DNA of 34,819 nt from Candidatus Omnitrophota bacterium. GTDB taxonomy: Bacteria > Omnitrophota > Gorgyraeia > Gygaellales > Profunditerraquicolaceae. Positions 16,385 through 24,891 of this stretch are shown one piece after another; position 1 is the first letter of the stretch, and every line of letters starts with the position of its first letter. Below the pieces are notes generated by a model. That model was given only the letters and a program-made list of their open reading frames with translations, searched no databases and was not told the origin of the DNA. The stretch lies in NCBI GenBank assembly GCA_028713155.1, contig JAQTPA010000015.1:1-34819 (forward strand). Direction: 5' to 3'. The position numbers and the translations under genes are program-made.

Positions 16385-17327
16385 CATTGCCGTAAGTGTC
16401 CAAGGCCTAGAAAAGAAATTCGGGAATTTCACCGCGGTCAACCGGATCAATTTTGAAGTGAAGGCGGGTGAGATCTTTGGATTCTTAGGGCCGAATGGCG
16501 CGGGTAAATCCACGACCATCAGGATGCTCTGCGGGATTATCAGCCCTACCTCAGGCTCGGGAAAGGTGGGCGGTTTTGATATTATTAAAGAGCAGCATAA
16601 AATCAAGGAGCATATCGGTTATATGTCCCAGAAGTTTTCTCTTTATAATGACCTGACCGTAAAGGAGAATATTGATTTTTACAGCGGCATATATAAGATC
16701 CCGCAAAAGGATAAAAAAGAACGGCTGGAAACAACTGTGCGGACCGCGGGGTTAGAAGGGATGGAAGGGAATCTTACTGCGACGCTTGCCGGAGGCTGGA
16801 AGCAGCGCCTGGCCCTGGGGTGCGCGCTGATCCATAAGCCCAGGATTATCTTTCTTGATGAGCCGACCTCGGGCGTTGATCCGATAACCCGCGCCAATTT
16901 CTGGGGTATTATCAAAGAGTTAGCCGGCCAAGGTGTAACCGTTTTTGTTACTACGCATTATATGGATGAGGCGGAGAATTGCAACCGTATGGTTTTAATT
17001 TATCACGGCACGATCATCGCTGCGGGTACCCCGCAAGAGATGAAAACTGAAGTCATGAAGAATGAGGTCCTCGAGATTGCAATAGCTGATGCTCAGGGCT
17101 GGCTGGAGAGGGTCGTTAAAATAGAAGGCGTCAAGGAAGCCGCGCTTTTCGGAGCGGATATTCACGCTGTTGTTTATGACAACTCTAAGGCAATTCCGGC
17201 GATAAAGGAATTCCTGCAAAGCGCAGGCGCGGGGGAATTCAGCGTGAATAAAATTCTTCCCTCTCTGGAAGATGTATTCGTTTCCTCAATAGAAGAATAT
17301 GACCGCACAGAGTCTAAGAAGAATTAA
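16362..17327 (+). CDS. ABC transporter ATP-binding protein
   Basis: Walker A GPNGAGKSTT, signature LAGGWKQ, Walker B IIFLDEPTSGVDP. Overlaps the upstream ABC gene by 23 nt. Confidence 0.93.
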   Translation: MKEASPNNIAVSVQGLEKKFGNFTAVNRINFEVKAGEIFGFLGPNGAGKSTTIRMLCGIISPTSGSGKVGGFDIIKEQHKIKEHIGYMSQKFSLYNDLTVKENIDFYSGIYKIPQKDKKERLETTVRTAGLEGMEGNLTATLAGGWKQRLALGCALIHKPRIIFLDEPTSGVDPITRANFWGIIKELAGQGVTVFVTTHYMDEAENCNRMVLIYHGTIIAAGTPQEMKTEVMKNEVLEIAIADAQGWLERVVKIEGVKEAALFGADIHAVVYDNSKAIPAIKEFLQSAGAGEFSVNKILPSLEDVFVSSIEEYDRTESKKN

Positions 17328-18441
17328 ATCTATAGCCTGGAAGGAATTTATCCAGATTAAACGCGACCCGCGTTCTCTAGGGTTAGCTTTGGCAATTCCC
17401 ATATTCCTTCTGTTGATTTTTGGTTACGGGCTTAGCCTGGATATTGATAAAGTTCCGACCATTGTTTGGAATCAGGATGCTTCCAGCGAACTAAGCCGGG
17501 ATTTTATGCTCAATTTCAAAAATTCCAAATACTTTAAAATAATCGGCTATACGGATAACTACCGTCAGATCGAGCAGATGATCAATGCGGGAGAGGTTAT
17601 GATGGCCTTGATCATCCCCAAGGATTTCTCCCATTATCTTGAATCCGGTAAGACTGCGCCTCTGCAGCTCATCGTGGATGGAAGCGATGCGAATACCGCT
17701 ACCATTGCCATGGGCTATGTGCGGACAGTAGTTTCCAATTATAATGTGAATTTGTTGAGCAGTACGTTTGCCTCCCGGGGACTGCCAAGGCCTCAGACAG
17801 TGGATGCCCGCTCAAGGATTTGGTTTAATATGGGCCTGACCAGCACCTGGTTTATTGTTCCCGGGGTTATCGCGATGATTATTATGATTATTGCCAGTTT
17901 GCTTACTTCCATTTGTATCGCCCGCGAATGGGAGAGGGGGACGATGGAACAGTTGATCTCTACACCCGTAAAAGCCCCGGAGCTGGTCATCGGTAAATTC
18001 ATCCCCTATTTTACCATTGGGTTTTTTGACCTTATAGTGGGCGTGATCATGGCCAAGTTTTTGTTTGGCGTGCCTTTCCGGGGTAGTTATCTGTTGCTTT
18101 TTTTTCTAAGCTCGTTGTTTCTAACCGGCGCTCTAGCGCAGGGGATATTGATCTCTGTAGTCGCCAGGACGCAATTAATGGCCAGCCAGCTGGCTACCCT
18201 TACCACCATGCTGCCGACGGTGCTGCTCTCCGGGTTTATCTATCCGATCTTTAATATGCCTCAATTTATCCAGGTAGTCACTTATCTTATCCCGGCGCGC
18301 TATTACATTGTTGTCTTGAGGGAAATATTCTTGAAGGGCGGCACAATAACTGTCTTGTGGGATGAGACGCTTTTTCTCTTTTTATTTGCCCTGATAATGT
18401 TTGGCATTGCGGTAAAGAGATTCAAAAAAAAGGTGGCTTAG
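17299..18441 (+). CDS. ABC-2 type permease (YbhS/YhhJ-like)
   Basis: KEFIQIKRDPRSLGLALAIPIFLLLIFGYGLSLDI...; multiple TMs; typical drug-export ABC-2 permease. Confidence 0.92.
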   Translation: MTAQSLRRIKSIAWKEFIQIKRDPRSLGLALAIPIFLLLIFGYGLSLDIDKVPTIVWNQDASSELSRDFMLNFKNSKYFKIIGYTDNYRQIEQMINAGEVMMALIIPKDFSHYLESGKTAPLQLIVDGSDANTATIAMGYVRTVVSNYNVNLLSSTFASRGLPRPQTVDARSRIWFNMGLTSTWFIVPGVIAMIIMIIASLLTSICIAREWERGTMEQLISTPVKAPELVIGKFIPYFTIGFFDLIVGVIMAKFLFGVPFRGSYLLLFFLSSLFLTGALAQGILISVVARTQLMASQLATLTTMLPTVLLSGFIYPIFNMPQFIQVVTYLIPARYYIVVLREIFLKGGTITVLWDETLFLFLFALIMFGIAVKRFKKKVA

Positions 18442-18442
18442 G

Positions 18443-19570
18443 ATGTTTGAGCGCTCAAGGGCGATCCTGATAAAAGAATTTAAGCAAATCTTCCGCGACC
18501 CGCGGATGAGAACGGTTATCTTTATTACTCCGCTGATCCAGATACTTCTTTTTGGATACGCCGCGAATAAAGATATTAACTATGTTCCAACGGCTATTTT
18601 AGACCGGGATAATACCAAAGAGAGCCGTGAGCTTCTACGTAGGTTTACCTATTCCAAATATTTTATCCCTGAACATTATATCTTCAGCGAAAAGGAGCAA
18701 AATTTCATTCTGGATAAGGGTTTAGCCAGCGTGGTTATTCATATTGACCGCGGCTTTGGCCGTGACCTCAACGCCGGAAAGGACGCCTCCATCCAACTGG
18801 CCTTTGACGGCACAGATTCAAATACAGCGATGATCATTATGGGTTATGCTAATACCATTGTAAGTGACTACCAGTATGATTTATTAAAAGAGGCGCTGGA
18901 AGCAGGCGGTTTGACCGGCAGCGCTCCCAGGGTGGACCTAAGGGACCGCGCCTGGTTTAACGGCAATCTAATTTCCCGGAATTATTATCTTCCGGGTGTA
19001 GTTGCTATAATTGTGACGATGATGTCGCTTTTATTGACCTCCATGGCAATAGTAAAAGAAAAAGAGATCGGCACAATGGAGCAGTTAATTGTCAGCCCTT
19101 TGAAGCCGCTGGATCTTATTGTCGGCAAGCTCCTTCCGTTTGCGATAATCGCGCTGGTTCAGATTATCCTTATTACCATATTGGGCGTAGCCTGGTTTCA
19201 TATACCCTTAAGAGGGAATCTGTTTTTATTGCTCTTGTCTACCTGCGTATATTTATTTACCACTCTGGGAATAGGCTTGTTTATTTCTACGATATCCTCA
19301 ACCCAGCAGGAGGCGATGATGTCGGTTTTTCTTTTTTATATGCCGGCTATGCTTTTATCCGGGTTTGCTTATCCGATAGCCAATATGCCGCAATGGATCC
19401 AGTGGTTTACCCTGGTTAATCCTTTACGTTATTTTATGGTTATTGTGCGGAGTTTGTTTTTAAAAGGAGTTGGGGTAGAGGTTCTTTGGCCCCAGCTTAT
19501 ACCGCTGATGATCATGGGTATTTTAGTAATTACCTTTAGCGCTTTTCGTTTCCGCAAGAGCTTAGGGTGA
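18443..19570 (+). CDS. ABC-2 type permease (YbhR-like)
   Basis: IKEFKQIFRDPRMRTVIFITPLIQILLFGYAANKDI...; paralog of the upstream permease. Confidence 0.92.
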   Translation: MFERSRAILIKEFKQIFRDPRMRTVIFITPLIQILLFGYAANKDINYVPTAILDRDNTKESRELLRRFTYSKYFIPEHYIFSEKEQNFILDKGLASVVIHIDRGFGRDLNAGKDASIQLAFDGTDSNTAMIIMGYANTIVSDYQYDLLKEALEAGGLTGSAPRVDLRDRAWFNGNLISRNYYLPGVVAIIVTMMSLLLTSMAIVKEKEIGTMEQLIVSPLKPLDLIVGKLLPFAIIALVQIILITILGVAWFHIPLRGNLFLLLLSTCVYLFTTLGIGLFISTISSTQQEAMMSVFLFYMPAMLLSGFAYPIANMPQWIQWFTLVNPLRYFMVIVRSLFLKGVGVEVLWPQLIPLMIMGILVITFSAFRFRKSLG

Positions 19571-19602
19571 GTTTTGAATCATTTATTTTAATTAAAATAT
19601 TC

Positions 19603-19631
19603 TTGCTAGATCAAAACATTATGTTTATAAT
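19603..19631 (+). promoter_or_regulatory. Sigma70-type promoter
   Basis: TTGCTA (19603-19608), 17 nt, TATAAT (19626-19631), directly abutting the ATG at 19638. Confidence 0.7.
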
Positions 19632-19637
19632 GAACCA

Positions 19638-20336
19638 ATGAAAACGAGAAATGCCGCATTCAAAATAATCATTTTTTCTGCAGGGTTACTTTCCTGCGTT
19701 TTATATTTTTCCGGCCGTTGCTTTGCGCTGGAAGCCTTGGAAACAATTTCTTACAATATCAAGCCCGTAGGGAGCTGTGAGTATCAGGATTTCGGCCCTC
19801 TGGAATTCCGCGGTAAAAAAGCAAAATTAATAATTTTTAAAACAGATGCGGCAGGGTTTAAGGATAAAGAAGTAATTTTTAGCGAAAGCACCCTGGGCCT
19901 GCCGTTGTTGGTTAAACGGGATATTTCTTTCTTGTTCCATAAGGAAAATATCACGGAAGAATATTTTCCCGCTGAAAATTCTTTCAAGCTGACTAAATTC
20001 AAGGGAGGCAAGAAGACCGAGGAATATACCGTAAAAGGGAAAAGGCCCATACAAAACGCGATCCTCGTACCTTTTTCCCTGCGCGGGGAGGCTGATTTGA
20101 AAATAGGAAGTTCTTTTGAAATAACTTTACCCGGAGAATACACGGTAAGGTTATCCTCTATTGAAGACGTTACTGTCCCCGCCGGTAAATTCAAGGCCTA
20201 TCATTTTACCAGCGAGCCTAAGAAATTTGAAATCTGGATAAGCGCCGATAAATTAAGGATTCCGGTTAAAATCAAGGGGTTGGGGGCTTTTTCTTATACT
20301 CTAGAAATGAAGAAACGCGTCGCCAGGCAAGAATAA
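19638..20336 (+). CDS. Secreted DUF3108-like protein
   Basis: Signal sequence, then a beta-rich protein with 'LETISYNIKPVGSCEYQD...VPAGKFKAYHFTSEPKKFEIWISADKLRIPVKIKGLGAFSYTLEM', as in DUF3108. Confidence 0.7.
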   Translation: MKTRNAAFKIIIFSAGLLSCVLYFSGRCFALEALETISYNIKPVGSCEYQDFGPLEFRGKKAKLIIFKTDAAGFKDKEVIFSESTLGLPLLVKRDISFLFHKENITEEYFPAENSFKLTKFKGGKKTEEYTVKGKRPIQNAILVPFSLRGEADLKIGSSFEITLPGEYTVRLSSIEDVTVPAGKFKAYHFTSEPKKFEIWISADKLRIPVKIKGLGAFSYTLEMKKRVARQE

Positions 20337-20399
20337 CCCAGGAATCAAAGCCCGGGATTAAATCTTTATTATAACTTATTATAGTGGGAGGAGGGAGCT

Positions 20400-20795
20400 A
20401 TGGCGGATCTGAAAGAATTGCTGCAAAGCGCAGATTGGAAAACGGAAAAACATGCTCCGGTAATTGAGTTGCAGGATAACGTTAAAAAGGGGGAATTGTT
20501 TAAGGTGACGGTGAGCGTGGGTAAAGAGATAGCGCATCCCAACAAGACCGAGCACCACATTTGCTGGATTGAAATTTACTTCCAGCCGCAAACCGAGAAA
20601 TTTCCTTATGCAGTGGCCCGGGCGGAATTTTCTGCGCACGGGGCTTCGGTGAACGGAGCGGACACAAGTACTATCTATACGCACCCCGAGGTAACGGCGA
20701 GCTTTAAAACGGATAAATCCGGGATAATTTATGCCGCAAGTTACTGCAATATCCACGGTCTCTGGCAAAGCAGCAAGGAATTGAAGATAACTTGA
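20400..20795 (+). CDS. Superoxide reductase (desulfoferrodoxin/neelaredoxin type, no N-terminal rubredoxin-like domain)
   Basis: 131 aa with EKHAP, HPNKTEHHICWIEIYF and YCNIHGLW Fe-ligand motifs. GGGAGGAGGG SD. Confidence 0.92.
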   Translation: MADLKELLQSADWKTEKHAPVIELQDNVKKGELFKVTVSVGKEIAHPNKTEHHICWIEIYFQPQTEKFPYAVARAEFSAHGASVNGADTSTIYTHPEVTASFKTDKSGIIYAASYCNIHGLWQSSKELKIT

Positions 20796-20813
20796 CTAGG
20801 AGCTTAACCCGGC

Positions 20814-20842
20814 TTGACAAAATTTAATTTTTATGTTTTAAT
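20814..20842 (+). promoter_or_regulatory. Sigma70-type promoter upstream of the TPP riboswitch
   Basis: TTGACA (20814-20819), 17 nt, TTTAAT (20837-20842). Confidence 0.7.
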
Positions 20843-20857
20843 CAAAAAGTAGTGAAA

Positions 20858-20955
20858 AAAGGGGGAGGTCGTTAAACGGCCTGAGAGTTCTGCTAGAAAG
20901 AGCAGATTACCCGAGAAACCTGATCTGGATAATGCCAGCGGAGGGAAAGGACGGA
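20858..20955 (+). ncRNA. TPP riboswitch (THI element)
   Basis: GGGGGAGGTCGTTAAACGGCCTGAGA...TTACCCGAGAAACCTGATCTGGATAATGCCAGCGGAGGGAA carries the conserved THI-box blocks CTGAGA, ACCC, and CCTGATCTGGATAATGCCAGCG.AGGGAA. Confidence 0.96.
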
Positions 20956-20962
20956 ACATTTT

Positions 20963-20994
20963 AGCCCTTATGCATCTGGCATAGGGGCTTTTTG
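20963..20994 (+). terminator. Riboswitch expression-platform terminator
   Basis: AGCCCTTATGC (20963-20973), loop ATCTG, GCATAGGGGCT (20979-20989), TTTT. 11-bp stem with one GU. Confidence 0.88.
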
Positions 20995-21055
20995 TTGCAG
21001 AGAGCAATATACCAACCTGTCGGATAGGGTTAGGTGTGTGAAAAAGGGAGGAGAT

Positions 21056-21829
21056 ATGCGGTTGGATGAAATCAAGATATCGCGGGCGATAATTGAATCT
21101 TACCAGCAAAAATTAATCAAAGCCCTGGATGTAGAGGTGGCGATTGTCGGCGCCGGGCCTAGCGGTATGGTCTGTGGGTATTACCTGGCTAAAGCTGGTA
21201 AAGAAGTGGTTTTGTTTGAGAGGAAATTATCGGTGGGAGGCGGCATGTGGGGAGGAGGCATTATGTTTAATGAAATAGTGGTTCAGGAAGGGGCTAAAAA
21301 GATTCTTGAGGAATTCGGGGTTAGAACAAGGAGGTACGCGGAGGGTTATTACCTGGCTGATTCCATAGATAGCGTTTCAACAATATGCTCTAAAGCCGTG
21401 CATGCGGGTTTGAGGATTTTTAACCTGATTAGCGCCGAAGATGTAATGGTCCGTTCCAAGCGTGTGTGCGGCTTGGTCTTAAATTGGACTGCCGTAGAGA
21501 TGGCTAACCTGCATGTTGACCCTCTAACTATGCGGGCCAAATTCGTAGTGGACGCGACTGGCCATCCGGCGGAAGTTGCCCGCATTGTTGAGCGTAAGTC
21601 CGGCATAAAACTTAATACCAAAACCGGCAGGACTATGGGGGAACAGTCTATGCATGCGCAGGAAGGGGAGAAAATTATCGTCAAGAACTCTAAGGAGATA
21701 TGCCCCGGGCTTTATGCCTGCGGCATGTGCGCTAACGCCGTATTCGGAGGTCCACGCATGGGGCCGATTTTCGGTGGAATGCTGCTGGCCGGAAGAAAGG
21801 TAGCCCAAGATTTGCTTAAAAAGCTGTAA
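21056..21829 (+). CDS. thi4: Thi4-type thiazole synthase (sulfide-dependent ADP-thiazole synthase type)
   Basis: [45 protein letters not shown]-terminal [25 protein letters not shown]. His in NLHVDPLT at the position of the sacrificial Cys of yeast Thi4. Downstream of a TPP riboswitch. GGGAGGAG SD for the ATG at 21056. Confidence 0.93.
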   Translation: MRLDEIKISRAIIESYQQKLIKALDVEVAIVGAGPSGMVCGYYLAKAGKEVVLFERKLSVGGGMWGGGIMFNEIVVQEGAKKILEEFGVRTRRYAEGYYLADSIDSVSTICSKAVHAGLRIFNLISAEDVMVRSKRVCGLVLNWTAVEMANLHVDPLTMRAKFVVDATGHPAEVARIVERKSGIKLNTKTGRTMGEQSMHAQEGEKIIVKNSKEICPGLYACGMCANAVFGGPRMGPIFGGMLLAGRKVAQDLLKKL

Positions 21830-21866
21830 GCTATTGGTTAATTAACTATCAGAATGAAAGTAAAAT

Positions 21867-21910
21867 AAAAGGGACCGTTTCCCTCTATCCAAGGGAAACG
21901 GTCCCTTTTT
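21867..21910 (+). terminator. Strong intrinsic terminator
   Basis: AAAAGGGACCGTTTCCCT / AGGGAAACGGTCCCTTTTT; perfect 14-bp GC-rich core (21871-21884 with 21892-21905), loop CTATCCA, T tract. Confidence 0.95.
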
Positions 21911-21937
21911 ACCTTTTTAAAAATGTTAAGATTTAGC

Positions 21938-21966
21938 TTGACAAAAAGTAAAAATGAATCTAATAT
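21938..21966 (+). promoter_or_regulatory. Sigma70-type promoter of the TetR-efflux operon
   Basis: TTGACA (21938-21943), 17 nt, TAATAT (21961-21966). Confidence 0.75.
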
Positions 21967-21973
21967 ACATAAT

Positions 21974-21989
21974 ATGAATACAAATTCAT
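21974..21989 (+). promoter_or_regulatory. Palindrome over the TetR start codon (putative autoregulatory operator)
   Basis: ATGAAT-ACAA-ATTCAT, with a third ATGAAT copy at 21954-21959 (20 bp upstream). Confidence 0.5.
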
Positions 21990-22639
21990 TAATTGAGGAA
22001 ATAATCGGAAATAACCAAATTTCTGCCAGCTTAAGCCGGAAAGAAAGAGACAAGCAGCTGCGTAAGGCCGATATTATGGCTGCGGCAGAGCGCGTCTTTG
22101 CCTTAAAAGGGTATCATGGAGCGGCAATGCAGGATATTGCTCGCGAGGCCCAGTATGCCACCGGCACGGTCTATTTGTATTTCAGGGACAAAGAAATGCT
22201 TTATTTTTCCCTGTTGGAAGAGAAAATGAGGAATTTAACAACTGTATTGAGGCAGAAGGCAGCTCAGGTTAGCGACGCTGAAGATGGGTTGCGGATCTTT
22301 ATGCAAGAGAGTTTGAATTTTTTTGAAAGGAATCAGGATTTTTTCAGGATATTCTTTTCAGAGGTATCCAAAGGCCCGATATTGAAAAAAGGGAAGCCCC
22401 CTAAGCCTTCCGGGATGCTGCAGCACAAAGAATTTGTCGAAGAGCTTATCAGTACCGGACAAAAGCAGAAAATAATAAGAAATGATTTTAGCGCAAAACA
22501 GATAGCAGATATTCTTATATCGATTTTTATGGCTTTCATTTTTGATTGGTTAAAAGAAGGCCCAAAAGATAAGAAATTAAATACTGCGGCTGATTTTATC
22601 CTGGATATATTTTTAAGCGGAGCAGGCAGGAAAAGATGA
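21974..22639 (+). CDS. TetR/AcrR-family transcriptional regulator
   Basis: RKADIMAAAERVFALKGYHGAAMQDIAREAQYATGTVYLYFRDKEMLYFSLLEEK is a canonical TetR HTH. Start placed at the ATG at 21974 rather than the track's 21923, which lies upstream of the promoter. Confidence 0.92.
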   Translation: MNTNSLIEEIIGNNQISASLSRKERDKQLRKADIMAAAERVFALKGYHGAAMQDIAREAQYATGTVYLYFRDKEMLYFSLLEEKMRNLTTVLRQKAAQVSDAEDGLRIFMQESLNFFERNQDFFRIFFSEVSKGPILKKGKPPKPSGMLQHKEFVEELISTGQKQKIIRNDFSAKQIADILISIFMAFIFDWLKEGPKDKKLNTAADFILDIFLSGAGRKR

Positions 22640-23922
22640 AGGCAAAGAATTCCTTAATATTAATAATATTAAGCTTATTCCCGTTGTTTTTTTTCAGTAA
22701 GGCGGCAGCCGAAGAAACGCTGACCTGGCAGAATTGTATTAAAGAGGCAGCGAAAAACCATCCGGATTTAATCGCGGCAGTAGAGGAAACAAAGCAATCC
22801 CAGGCCGCTAAGAGAATTACCGCCAGCGCCTTTTACCCCCAGGTAGACGCTAATCTGGATGCCTCAACCTCCAGGATTGCCTCCGATAATAATCCCGCTT
22901 CTGTTGGCGATAGTTATAGTTACGGAATAAGCGCGACCCAGTTGATCTTTGACGGCACCAAGACCATCCAGGATGTAAAAGCTGCTGCGGAGAATATAAA
23001 AGCCTCGCAGCAGAATTATAAATATACTTCTACGCAAGTCAGGTTAAATCTACGTACCGCATTCGTTAATTTATTAAGGGCCCAGGATTTAATCAAAGTA
23101 ACCGAGGATATTGTGAGGATAAGAAAAGAGAATTACGAGCTGATAACCTTGCGTTATGTATCCGGCTTAGAGCATAAAGGCGCGCTGCTTACCGCGGAAG
23201 CAAATTTAGCCCAGGCGCGATTCCAGGTTGCCCAGGCAAAAAGGGACGTTGTGCTGGCGCAAAGGCAGTTGACTAAGGAAATGGGACGCAAAGGATTTAT
23301 CCCGATGAGCGTAAAAGCAGATTTTAAAGTTACTGATTCAGCCAAAGATAAACCGGACCTTGAATCCCTGGTAAAAAATAATCCCTATTTGCAACAGCTT
23401 ATCTCCCAGAAAAATGCGGCAGAATTCAGTTTAAAATCTGCCTACGCCAATTTTTCTCCCACGCTAACCGGCGCGGCCGGCGCAAATAAAGCCGGTAAAC
23501 ATTGGCTGCCTAAAGGCGATAACTGGAGTCTGGGGCTTAGCTTATCCATGCCTATATTTGAAGGAGGACTAAGGACCGCGCAGGTATCCCAGGCCCAGGC
23601 TTATTTAAGCCAATTAAAGGAGAATGAAAGAAGCACGCGGGACAGCCTGGTTGTTGCTCTGGAGAACACCTGGGTAGCCTTACAGGATGCCATTGAAACA
23701 GTAGGAGTTCAATACAAAACCCTGATTGCTACTGAGGAGCGTTCTAAAATAGCCGAGGCAGAATACGCGACAGGTTTTATTAGTTATGATAACTGGACGA
23801 TTATTGAGGATAATCTGGTGCAGGCCAAGACCGCTTATTTAAATTCCCAAGCCAACGCTTTATTAGCTGAGGCAAATTGGATCCAGGCGAAAGGAGAGAC
23901 ACTAGAATATGCGAAAAATTAA
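22636..23922 (+). CDS. TolC-family outer-membrane efflux protein
   Basis: Signal peptide ending KAAAEE; OEP repeats 'TWQNCIKEAAKNHPDLIAAVEE', 'RLNLRTAFVNLLRAQDLIKV'. ATGA overlap with tetR. Confidence 0.93.
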   Translation: MKAKNSLILIILSLFPLFFFSKAAAEETLTWQNCIKEAAKNHPDLIAAVEETKQSQAAKRITASAFYPQVDANLDASTSRIASDNNPASVGDSYSYGISATQLIFDGTKTIQDVKAAAENIKASQQNYKYTSTQVRLNLRTAFVNLLRAQDLIKVTEDIVRIRKENYELITLRYVSGLEHKGALLTAEANLAQARFQVAQAKRDVVLAQRQLTKEMGRKGFIPMSVKADFKVTDSAKDKPDLESLVKNNPYLQQLISQKNAAEFSLKSAYANFSPTLTGAAGANKAGKHWLPKGDNWSLGLSLSMPIFEGGLRTAQVSQAQAYLSQLKENERSTRDSLVVALENTWVALQDAIETVGVQYKTLIATEERSKIAEAEYATGFISYDNWTIIEDNLVQAKTAYLNSQANALLAEANWIQAKGETLEYAKN

Positions 23923-24886
23923 ATCAAAGATTATTGTTGTGATTTTAGTGCTATTAGCTGTTTCTGTGTTTATAGCGATCAAGATTAAAAGCAAAGAACA
24001 AAGCAGCGAGATCATTAGAGAAGTTAAACCTGTCCTAGGGATTATCCAGACGTATATTTCCACGACAGGGACAGTATACCCTAAAAACCGGTTGGAAGTA
24101 AAGCCTCCGGTTAACGGACGCATAGAGAGTATTGCTGTTAAGGAGGGTGAAAAGGTAAAAGATGGCCAGGTTTTGGCCTGGATGAGTTCTACGGAAAGGG
24201 CTGCCCTGCTGGACGCTGCCCAGGGGCAGGGAGAGGCAGTATTGAAATACTGGGAGCAGGTATATAAGCCTATATCGCTTTTATCTCCGATTGACGGAGA
24301 AGTTATTGTCGCTACGACCCAGCCGGGGCAGACCGTTACTACCAGCGATGCCGTAGTTGTCTTATCGGACCATCTGATTGTCCGCGCCCAGGTTGACGAG
24401 ACCGATATCGGAAAGATCAAGCTCGGCCAGGGAGCTTTGGTAACTCTGGATGCTTACCTGGATACCAAGATAAAGGCGACTGTCGAGCATATATATTATG
24501 AATCCGAGACAGTAAATAACGTGACTATCTATAAAGTTGACCTTATCCCTGAAAAGACCCCGGAATTTTTCCGTTCCGGGATGAATGCGACAATAGATTT
24601 TAAAGCTGAAGGCAGAGAGGATGTTTTGCTCTTGCCGGTAGAAGCAGTGCGCAAAGAAAAAAGTGAAGATTATGTCCTGCTGAAAAATAATGGTAGTGAT
24701 AATCCGGTTAAGCGCGTGGTGAAAACAGGCATTACCGATGATAAAAATTATGAAATTCTTTCCGGCGTAACTTCCTCAGATACGGTACTTGTTACGACAA
24801 AGAAATATGTATTCCCTAGCGCTGATAGCTCAGGCAGTAATCCATTTTTGCCTAATATGAAAAGAAGGGGATCAAACAAAAAATAA
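23909..24886 (+). CDS. HlyD/MacA-type periplasmic adaptor with unusually short hairpin
   Basis: NGRIESIAVKEGEKVKDGQVLAWMSSTERAALLDAAQGQGEAVLKYWEQVYKPISLLSPIDGEVIVATTQPGQTV; barrel-sandwich hybrid, beta-barrel. Confidence 0.9.
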   Translation: MRKIKSKIIVVILVLLAVSVFIAIKIKSKEQSSEIIREVKPVLGIIQTYISTTGTVYPKNRLEVKPPVNGRIESIAVKEGEKVKDGQVLAWMSSTERAALLDAAQGQGEAVLKYWEQVYKPISLLSPIDGEVIVATTQPGQTVTTSDAVVVLSDHLIVRAQVDETDIGKIKLGQGALVTLDAYLDTKIKATVEHIYYESETVNNVTIYKVDLIPEKTPEFFRSGMNATIDFKAEGREDVLLLPVEAVRKEKSEDYVLLKNNGSDNPVKRVVKTGITDDKNYEILSGVTSSDTVLVTTKKYVFPSADSSGSNPFLPNMKRRGSNKK

Positions 24887-24891
24887 TATAA

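Noticed and set aside
21923-21973. Upstream start for TetR given in the ORF track (MLRFSLTKSKNESNIHN...)
   Set aside because: It would start upstream of the TTGACA-17-TAATAT promoter. The ATG at 21974 fits the promoter.
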